Assembly (NCBI GenBank): GCA_015233565.1
Contig: JADFXM010000069.1
Coordinates: 1-32,838 of the forward strand
Length of the DNA: 32,838 bases
Reading direction: 5' to 3'
From: Candidatus Rifleibacteriota bacterium
GTDB taxonomy: Bacteria > Muiribacteriota > Ozemobacteria > Ozemobacterales > Ozemobacteraceae
Below the pieces are notes generated by a model. That model made no database searches, was not told the origin of the DNA, and saw nothing but the letters and a program-made list of their open reading frames with translations. A program made the translations under genes and the position numbers. Below are positions 25,377 through 31,383 of the stretch, one piece after another. Each line of letters opens with the position of its first letter. Position 1 is the stretch's first letter.

Positions 25377-26496
25377 AAGTTTTTTTCCCAAGTCCAATTT
25401 TTTCGCCATATTCAAGTTGAATCTTTGTATCAATTTTTTCATGGACATGGGGAAATTTTTCTTGTCCCGGGTCGAATCCATCTTTTAAGGACGAATTTTT
25501 CAAACCAGGTTGCTGATTTACCCAATCGACCGAAGCGGAATCAAGCGCAACCGGATCAAGTGATGCAGCATACCCGATATTGGGAACGATTGGAGCATCC
25601 GTAAAACCATAGCAATCGCATACTGGGACAATATCTACGAGTAAATTAAAATAAAAAGAGCTCCCAACTTTATTTTTTACAACCCCTAAGGCGTGTTCAA
25701 CCATTTTTTCAGTTACGCCACCTGCATCACCACTCCAGTTTATTCTAATAGCGTTAGCTCTGCATGCGGTTAAACATTCTCCACAACCCTGACATTTTTT
25801 CTGATCAATTTTTGCCGGAGAACCTTTTTCTTGAAAAATGGCATTAACCGAACACCAGCTAATACAAGCCCCGCATTTAACACACTTGTCTTCCAGAACT
25901 GAAGGCCTGATGGATGTATGCATAGCTAATTTCGCAGTCCTTGAACAACACCCCATTCCCAAATTTTTTATTGTTCCACCGAAACCTGAAACTTCATGGC
26001 CTTTAAAATGAGAAACAACGACTAGTGCATCAGCCTCGAAAATTCCACTCGCAACAGAAACTTCCGGAAAATGCTTCCCATCGATCTTTACCAATTGCCC
26101 GCTCCTTCCGGTTAACCCATCGCAGATGAAAACAGGGGCACCAGTAACCTCTAAACCAAAACCGTGCAATAACGCGGTTTCAATGTGATCAGGAGCGTTA
26201 CTCCGACTTCCAGTATAAAGAGTCGAAGTTTCGGCAAGAAAGGGTTTTCCCCCTTTGGCTTTAATTAAATCAACGATCGGTCTAATCAAGGTGGGCCTTG
26301 GAAAAGCGGAATTTCCGCGCTCTCCAAAATGGGTTTTAATTGCGACAAGCTTGTTCTTCCAATCGAATTTTTTCATTCCGATTGCTTCTGCCAGCTTCTC
26401 TATTTTCTTTTGGTGGCTATCTGAAGGACGTTTGGCTTTCAATCCAACTGTATAAACCTTGTTGGAAACCTTTTCGGCATTATTTGTTTTGCTCAT
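25354..26496 (-). CDS. DUF362 protein with two 4Fe-4S ferredoxin motifs
   Basis: A 380-residue DUF362 family protein. The DUF362 portion carries KTHFGERGNSAFPRPTLIRP (about 54-73), a central VSHFKGHEVSGFGGTIKNLG (161-180) with MGCCSR, and a C-terminal AASLDPVALDSASVDW segment. Between them lie two cluster-binding motifs, CVKCGACISWC (205-215) and CQGCGECLTAC (235-245), each CxxCxxCxxxC. Such proteins are widespread in anaerobes; their redox partner is not known. The start has AAAGGTGA eight bases upstream. It lies 6 bases after the fliO stop and overlaps mutS, so it is part of the same transcription unit. It indicates an anaerobic or facultative life style, by inference only. Confidence 0.88.
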   Translation of the reverse strand: MSKTNNAEKVSNKVYTVGLKAKRPSDSHQKKIEKLAEAIGMKKFDWKNKLVAIKTHFGERGNSAFPRPTLIRPIVDLIKAKGGKPFLAETSTLYTGSRSNAPDHIETALLHGFGLEVTGAPVFICDGLTGRSGQLVKIDGKHFPEVSVASGIFEADALVVVSHFKGHEVSGFGGTIKNLGMGCCSRTAKLAMHTSIRPSVLEDKCVKCGACISWCSVNAIFQEKGSPAKIDQKKCQGCGECLTACRANAIRINWSGDAGGVTEKMVEHALGVVKNKVGSSFYFNLLVDIVPVCDCYGFTDAPIVPNIGYAASLDPVALDSASVDWVNQQPGLKNSSLKDGFDPGQEKFPHVHEKIDTKIQLEYGEKIGLGKKTYERVELD

Positions 26497-26502
26497 CTTT
26501 GT

Positions 26503-27318
26503 TCACCTTTTTTCAAATTTGGAGCCTGAGTGGTAATCAGACTCAGACTCAGGTTCAGGTTCAGGTTCAGGTTCATTTTCAAGCTCAAGTTCAGGCCCAA
26601 GCTCGGGTTCAAATTCAGGTTCAGGTTCCGATTGAATTTTATTCTTTCTAATTTCATCAATATGTTTTCTCGCACTCACAGTATGTTTTATTATACTTGA
26701 ATATTTTTGTCCAGCGTTTGGTTCAGTAATCATTTTTTCAACATCATCCGAAGAGTTTTTCGTTTTCTTCAAAAATGAAAAAATTCTATCCAGGCTGTTG
26801 GAAGAATTTTCCTGACTTTTCATTCTAAGCGCATCAACGGTCGTTTTTTCAGTTATTTCACACAGGAAATTAATTTGATGGTCAGTTACTCCAAGAACCA
26901 TCATTTTTCCAAGAATGTCAACTATATAAATGAATCTTTTGTGATCAAGAGGAATAACTCCAATTGTTTTTCCGTAAATCGAAGATTTGAAGCCACCTTT
27001 TTTTTGAAGATACCAAGAAATAAAAAACAGAATTGCCAAAATCATCGCAAAAGAAATAAACAGATTTACAGATATTGACAATGGGTCATTTTCAGGGATT
27101 TTTTGAATCTGACGAACTGAAGAGGTTGAAACTTCGGTATCCAGAAAACTGCTTTCAGAAGCACTACTTGCTGGGAGTGGACCATTGGAATAAAAAATAA
27201 AAATTATGCAAAGAATAAAAAACCCCAATTTTTTTAAAAAGTTGGGGCGGTTGATATTCCCTCTGATGACGGCTGCGAATGCCCTATCTAAGGGCTTTTT
27301 GAACCGCTTCAAGAACAC
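26503..27318 (-). CDS. fliO: Flagellar biosynthesis protein FliO-like, with Glu-Pro-rich tail
   Basis: A frame of about 271 residues (start uncertain). A hydrophobic signal-like segment LGFFILCIIFIFYSNG is followed by a transmembrane helix (SVNLFISFAMILAILFFISW) and a FliO-like cytoplasmic domain: YGKTIGVIPLDHKRFIYIVD and MVLGVTDHQINFLCEI. FliO helps assemble the FliP/Q/R export gate. The C-terminus is a low-complexity E/P repeat at 26541-26629. The start is unclear: no ATG/GTG/TTG with a ribosome binding site lies after cheY. GTG 27318 is the least overlapping candidate and overlaps cheY by 35 bases. A terminator hairpin lies within the leader (see 27223-27247). The gene is followed by DUF362, not by fliP as is common. 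Confidence 0.7.
   Translation of the reverse strand: MFLKRFKKPLDRAFAAVIRGNINRPNFLKKLGFFILCIIFIFYSNGPLPASSASESSFLDTEVSTSSVRQIQKIPENDPLSISVNLFISFAMILAILFFISWYLQKKGGFKSSIYGKTIGVIPLDHKRFIYIVDILGKMMVLGVTDHQINFLCEITEKTTVDALRMKSQENSSNSLDRIFSFLKKTKNSSDDVEKMITEPNAGQKYSSIIKHTVSARKHIDEIRKNKIQSEPEPEFEPELGPELELENEPEPEPEPESESDYHSGSKFEKR
26541..26629 (-). repeat. Glu-Pro/Ser repeat tail of FliO-like protein
   Basis: The stretch encodes runs of EPEPEPEP and EPELGPELELENEPEPEPEPESESD type. At DNA level it is a 6-base GAGCCT/GAACCT-like repeat that has drifted into GAGCTT and GAGTCT. Slippage during replication likely expanded it. It is probably a flexible acidic extension in the cytoplasm. Confidence 0.85.
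27223..27247 (-). terminator. Intrinsic terminator just after cheY, inside the fliO leader
   Basis: CCCCAA (27223-27228) pairs with TTGGGG (27242-27247). The inner T/A tracts extend the stem to 11 bp, including one G-T wobble, around a 3-base loop. On the minus strand the stem is followed by UUUUUU. It starts 36 bases past the cheY stop, typical for a rho-independent terminator, but lies within the reading frame that becomes FliO. Confidence 0.75.
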
Positions 27319-27646
27319 GATTTGGTTGAAAAGGCTTAACAACAAAGTCACGGGCACCTGCTTGAATAGCATCAATAACCATTGCCTGCTGGCCCATGGC
27401 GCTACACATTATTATTTTAGCTCCCGGATCCAGACTTTTTATAGCCCGAACTGCATCAATGCCATTCATTTCAGGCATGGTAATGTCCATGGTGACAAGG
27501 TCAGGTTTCAACTTTTTATAAAGTTCAACCGCCTCTTTTCCAGTTTGTGCCTCGCCAAGAATCTCGTAGCCATTTTTTGACAGGATATCCCGGATCATCA
27601 TTCTCATGAAGGCTGCATCATCAACTATTAAAACTGTTTTCCCCAT
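27284..27646 (-). CDS. cheY: Chemotaxis response regulator CheY-like (single receiver domain)
   Basis: A 120-residue stand-alone receiver with acidic Asp9/Asp10 (LIVDDAAFMR), phosphoacceptor Asp54 in TMDITMPEMNG, Ser82 and Lys104 (FVVKPFQ). This is the CheY signature. When phosphorylated by CheA it binds the switch protein FliM and changes rotation. The start has GGAGG 12 bases upstream. It directly follows fliY, whose product probably dephosphorylates it, so regulator and phosphatase are made together. A terminator follows. A role in other output pathways cannot be excluded, but the flagellar position makes CheY the best call. Confidence 0.92.
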   Translation of the reverse strand: MGKTVLIVDDAAFMRMMIRDILSKNGYEILGEAQTGKEAVELYKKLKPDLVTMDITMPEMNGIDAVRAIKSLDPGAKIIMCSAMGQQAMVIDAIQAGARDFVVKPFQPNRVLEAVQKALR

Positions 27647-27666
27647 TGGCCTGGGTATCCTCCTAT

Positions 27667-29085
27667 TCAGATGGCTTGGAGTCGATCTTGCGGATTCACA
27701 ATGCTTGTGATTCTAACGGCAAAGTTCTCATCAATAACCACAACTTCACCTTTTGCAATCAATTTATTGTTCACCAAAATTTCTACTGCTTCTCCAGCTA
27801 ATTTGTTCAACTCTACAACAGAACCTATACCTAATTCAAGTACATCTTTTATTAACATTTTTGTGCGTCCCAATTCAACTGTAATTTGAAGAGGAACATC
27901 AAGAAGTAAGTCAATATTAGATTGGAGGCCAACTCCCATAGGCATTTGGAACATTCCAAATTCCGCAGGGCCAGCTTGAGGCATCGGCATTCCGCCCATG
28001 CCAGGCATTCCACCCATGCCGGGCATTCCGCCCATACCGGGCATTCCGCCCATGCCGGGCATTCCACCCATGCCGGGCATTCCGCCCATGCCGGGCATTC
28101 CACCCATGCCGGGCATTCCACCCATGCCGGGCATTCCACCCATGCCGGGCATTCCACCCATGCCGGGCATTCCACCCATGCCGGGCATTCCACCCATGCC
28201 GGGCATCTGGGGTGGCATTCCGCCCATGCCGGGTGCTTGTTGTTGTTGAACTTGAGGTGCCGCCTGAGCTTGAGGAGGAGGGGCTTTTTTAGGAACTGTT
28301 TTTGTCGGTTGCGCCAGATCGTCTGCCATGTTCTTAGCAAACTCCAGCGGGAGAAGCTGGACCATCTCGGTTTGGATAACATCCCCAACCTTTAAATTGT
28401 AACCGATTCTAAGGAATTGAGCCCCACTTTTGAAGTCATCCATTTGTGGGGGGGATGACTGAAAATTAATTAATTCCACCTGGGGAGGGTTAATGTCAAC
28501 ACGCTTTTTAAAAATCTCAGATAGGGTGGTAGTGGTCTTCCCCATCATTTGATTCATCATTTCCCCGACCGCGGATTTATGCATTTCCTCAAATTCTGGA
28601 TTGGCTCCTTCATTCCCCATCATCAAATCGCCGATAATGGCAGAAACTTGCTTTTCCAATAAAAGGTAGGAATTACCAGCAAAACCTTCAACATACGAAA
28701 TTTTTGCAATTATTAAATCAGTTGATTGATATTCTGAAACCAGATTTTCAAAAGTCAATACTCTCATTTGGGCAAGAGAGAGATCAGTTGGCTTATTGAG
28801 AAGCATCTGGAGAACAGAAGCTGATGCCCCTAATGATAACTTGGCAACTTCGGTAAGCTTTTCTCTTTGATCGGGAGAAAGTGCTGTATCAACATCAGCT
28901 CCTGAAGAAGATCCTCGCGGTGTCGAAGAAGTTGAGCTACTTGAAGCTCCCTTGGGGGGCGTTTTAGGAGGTTCTTTTGGAGGAGGGGGAGCAGAAGGCG
29001 GTGGCACATTTTCCTCTCCACCTCCCATGCTTCCGCCACTTCTTAGAAGGGCATCAATTTCTTCTTGGGACAGTAAATCCGTCAC
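27667..29085 (-). CDS. fliY: Flagellar motor switch phosphatase FliY (CheC-like plus FliN domain) with PGMGGM linker
   Basis: A 472-residue protein. The N-terminus LLSQEEIDALLRSGG matches the CheY-P-binding peptide of FliM/FliY. A P/S/T-rich spacer follows, then a CheC-like domain (about 70-260), a Pro/Gln and PGMGGM linker (about 262-365) and a FliN/SpoA domain (about 385-470, LDVPLQITVELGRTKMLIKD). The second CheC phosphatase motif is intact (SAVGEMMNQMMG fits S-xxx-E-xx-N-xxx-G). The first is degenerate (EKLTEVAKLSLG has Glu for Asp/Ser and Lys for Asn). It forms the switch C-ring with FliM and likely dephosphorylates CheY-P. Its start overlaps the fliM stop by 4 bases, and cheY follows after 20 bases. 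Confidence 0.92.
   Translation of the reverse strand: MTDLLSQEEIDALLRSGGSMGGGEENVPPPSAPPPPKEPPKTPPKGASSSSTSSTPRGSSSGADVDTALSPDQREKLTEVAKLSLGASASVLQMLLNKPTDLSLAQMRVLTFENLVSEYQSTDLIIAKISYVEGFAGNSYLLLEKQVSAIIGDLMMGNEGANPEFEEMHKSAVGEMMNQMMGKTTTTLSEIFKKRVDINPPQVELINFQSSPPQMDDFKSGAQFLRIGYNLKVGDVIQTEMVQLLPLEFAKNMADDLAQPTKTVPKKAPPPQAQAAPQVQQQQAPGMGGMPPQMPGMGGMPGMGGMPGMGGMPGMGGMPGMGGMPGMGGMPGMGGMPGMGGMPGMGGMPGMGGMPGMGGMPGMGGMPMPQAGPAEFGMFQMPMGVGLQSNIDLLLDVPLQITVELGRTKMLIKDVLELGIGSVVELNKLAGEAVEILVNNKLIAKGEVVVIDENFAVRITSIVNPQDRLQAI
27988..28203 (-). repeat. 12-unit 18-bp tandem repeat encoding PGMGGM in fliY
   Basis: Twelve consecutive 18-bp units on the minus strand each encode PGMGGM; a 13th unit at 28216-28233 is separated by the PPQM codons. 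Units differ only at a few positions (C/T, A/G), which suggests recent expansion by slippage or unequal exchange. The encoded linker is flexible and Met/Gly-rich. Unit number could vary between strains without shifting the frame, because 18 is a multiple of three. Confidence 0.95.
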
Positions 29086-30143
29086 GGCAACTCCTCCTCG
29101 GGATTTTCAATAACCTGCGTAATTCCCAATGCCATTTTTTTCCCTAATATTCCGGGGCGACCTCTGAACTTGACCAGATTTCCGACTCTCACATCCAAAT
29201 CCTGTTTTACCAGACGGTCAGTAACTATTATATCACCTCGCTGGAGATTCAAAATATCTTGGAGAGAGAGGGTAGCGGTTCCCAGTTCTACAATAAATGG
29301 TAAATCCACTTTTCTAACCTGATGAGTAATCGCTTTAATATTCGTGGATAACGGTTCTTTACGAATAGCCGCAAACCACGAGGCTGCATTCAATTTTGAT
29401 GCGACTGATTCAATGGTATTGTAGGGAACACAAAGATTCATCAATCCAGTCACATCATGAATTTTAATCTCAGAAACAACTGCAAGAACCATGTCTCCTG
29501 GAGGGACAATTTGAGCAAACTGAGGATTGGAATCAATAAATTCGATACTTGGAGTAAGGTCAACCACATTGATCCAGGCTTCTCTTAGGAGGGCCAGGAT
29601 CCGGGTCATTATTCTTTGCATAATTTGATTCTCAACCTCAGTTAGTTGTCTGAGGGTTCCAAGGGGGGTTCCGTTTCCCCCCAGGAGGCGGTCGAGAATA
29701 GTGAAAATAACGTTCAGATTTATATCAATCAGCGCTTTTCCATCAAGTTTTTCTGATCGGAATCCGGTAATGAAGGTTGGTGAATAAATTGACCTCAATA
29801 ATTCTTCAAAAGTAAGTTGGTCGACTGAAACAATATTCGCTTGAGCATAAGCCCGAAGTTCAGTTGAAAGGTAAGTTCCCACCAAGCGAGCGAATGTTTC
29901 ATGAATAAGTTGAATAGTTCCCATTTGCTCTTTTGAAAACTTGGTCTGCCGCTTAAAGTCGTAGAGCTTTCCCTTCTTTTGAACCTTTTCAGGTTCACCT
30001 CGGCTTCCGCCACCGCCTCCCCCTCCGGAGGGGGCAGAAAATCCGCCGCCCGATGGAGCGCTTTCAGATGGGCCACCACCGCCACCTGCATTTAAGGCAG
30101 AAAGTAGAGCATCAATTTCACTTTGTGATAAAGTTTCAACCAT
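29082..30143 (-). CDS. fliM: Flagellar motor switch protein FliM
   Basis: A 353-residue FliM (usual about 330-350). The N-terminal LSQSEIDALLSAL is the CheY-P-binding peptide, followed by a Gly/Ser-rich linker (about 19-50). The CheC-like middle domain is at about 60-255 (with YDFKRQTKFSKEQM, DRLLGGNG and RIMTRIL), and a C-terminal SpoA/FliN-like domain lies at about 260-340 (VDLPFIVELGTATLSLQDIL). It forms the rotor C-ring with FliG and FliY. A perfect TTGACA lies upstream at about 30215-30210, but no good -10 follows. It comes 200 bases after fliL and overlaps fliY by 4 bases. Confidence 0.95.
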   Translation of the reverse strand: MVETLSQSEIDALLSALNAGGGGGPSESAPSGGGFSAPSGGGGGGGSRGEPEKVQKKGKLYDFKRQTKFSKEQMGTIQLIHETFARLVGTYLSTELRAYAQANIVSVDQLTFEELLRSIYSPTFITGFRSEKLDGKALIDINLNVIFTILDRLLGGNGTPLGTLRQLTEVENQIMQRIMTRILALLREAWINVVDLTPSIEFIDSNPQFAQIVPPGDMVLAVVSEIKIHDVTGLMNLCVPYNTIESVASKLNAASWFAAIRKEPLSTNIKAITHQVRKVDLPFIVELGTATLSLQDILNLQRGDIIVTDRLVKQDLDVRVGNLVKFRGRPGILGKKMALGITQVIENPEEELP

Positions 30144-30343
30144 TTTTTCTAATCATTCCAACCGATATTAGATCTCAATTTTTTTTTCAATGCCGTTCGG
30201 AAAAATCTTTGTCAACACTTTCGTCGGCGAAGTGCCATTTAAATAAATCTTGCAGGATAAATCTTCCTCTATCTTTTAAGATGATACCTACAACCAAGAC
30301 ATTTGGAAAGTTTTTATAAGGATATATCGGATTGGAGAAAGAA

Positions 30344-31042
30344 TTAATTTACTAGAAAGGAAGGGATGAAAATTTTCAGGATCCTTTTTTTATTACCGGT
30401 CAACCCAAGAATTTCATTAAGTTTGTTCAGTATTTCCTGGTGCAAAAATCGATCAATATAGTCTTCCTTGGCACGTTGAATCGTTAACTTCATAATTATG
30501 GTTGTCACGGAATCACGAAGTTCATTTTTTCTTTCGGTTAACTCTTTTTCAAGATCACCGGTAAATTCAAGCTCAACTTCAATTTTTATATAGTGAACTT
30601 CTTCGTCTCTTGCAGGGGCAGTGAATTCCCCGAGCTGAAATCGGCCAACATCCCCTGGTTTCTTTTCGCCACTTCCATGCCCACTTGAACCTTCCGAATG
30701 TGCGGGAGGGGGGCTTCCATGTTCAGAAGCCTGTTCGGGAGGATGCTCAGTAGCATGTTCGCCCTCATGTTCTGTGGGTTCTTTTTTTTCTTCCGGAGGT
30801 TTTGTTGCAGTTTTATCTTCGGTGTTGGTCGCAGAACCATGCCCTTCTTCAGGTTTATCGGTTTTCTTCTCTTCGCCTGAATGGCCTTCAGTAGTCTCGG
30901 TTCCCGTGGCAGTTTCGGTTTTAACTTCACTCGTTCCTCCGGAACGCCCCTTTTTACTTGCTTTGAAAACAAGTCCAACAACGATTAAAATAACTACTAT
31001 AACAGCAATTACGGCTAAAAGAGTTCTTATTTTGGTTGACAT
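30344..31042 (-). CDS. fliL: Flagellar basal body-associated protein FliL-like
   Basis: A 232-residue protein with an N-terminal membrane helix (about 7-27, LLAVIAVIVVILIVVGLVF), an unusually long low-complexity E/H/T/K/P-rich linker (about 30-130) and a FliL-like periplasmic domain (about 132-232: YIKIEVELEFTGDLEKELTE, RDSVTTIIMKLT, EILNKLNEILG and a final RILKIFIPSFLVN). FliL rings stabilise the stator units (MotA/B) at the motor. No strong ribosome binding site precedes the ATG; a GGAGG lies 21 bases upstream, and an in-frame stop lies three codons before. The His/Glu-rich linker differs from the short linker of most FliL proteins and could bind metal or sense pH; that is a guess. It heads the flagellar block on the minus strand. 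Confidence 0.8.
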   Translation of the reverse strand: MSTKIRTLLAVIAVIVVILIVVGLVFKASKKGRSGGTSEVKTETATGTETTEGHSGEEKKTDKPEEGHGSATNTEDKTATKPPEEKKEPTEHEGEHATEHPPEQASEHGSPPPAHSEGSSGHGSGEKKPGDVGRFQLGEFTAPARDEEVHYIKIEVELEFTGDLEKELTERKNELRDSVTTIIMKLTIQRAKEDYIDRFLHQEILNKLNEILGLTGNKKRILKIFIPSFLVN

Positions 31043-31383
31043 GGACGAATCTTAGCATGGCCTCCAAATTGAGTCAATCCACTAAATCAGGAAAAATTTC
31101 AATATAAAATGCGTAACAATAATTGTATAATTTTTGCACATCCAGAAAGTTTCAGCAACGCCATTCCATGATTTTAGAGATTGAGCTTCACCAATTATCT
31201 GAAATTAGCATTCAAACTATTTTTCACATACTAATACTTTCTAAAAAAGAGAAAGTTCGCAAGTCAACAAATTGAGGACATGCGCTTTTTTTATTTTTTT
31301 TATTCCATTATAGGGCTAGCGGTTTCCCTTGGTAATCAGTATAATTTTTATATTGAAATATTTGTAAAAAAAAGGAAAAAATA
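31043..31383. other. Divergent intergenic region between fliL and the metalloprotease gene
   Basis: This 341-base AT-rich region must drive fliL on the minus strand and the protease on the plus strand. TATAAT-like boxes occur at 31126-31131 and near 31351 on the plus strand, but neither has an adequate -35. A palindrome ACAATAATTGT lies at 31116-31126. No sigma-54 or sigma-28 type flagellar promoter was recognised. Confidence 0.4.

Noticed and set aside
27988..28233. Possible CRISPR-like array of short repeats
   Set aside because: The 18-bp units are contiguous without spacers and are in frame inside fliY, so it is a coding tandem repeat.
27922..28395. Long plus-strand and other-frame ORFs over the fliY repeat (Ala-Gly-His-Ser and Pro-Gly-Ile-Pro repeats)
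   Set aside because: They are shadows of the 18-bp tandem repeat in fliY; the minus-strand FliY frame carries all domain evidence.
30200..30215. Perfect TTGACA upstream of fliM
   Set aside because: The expected -10 position has no match, and no sigma-54 or sigma-28 pattern was found.
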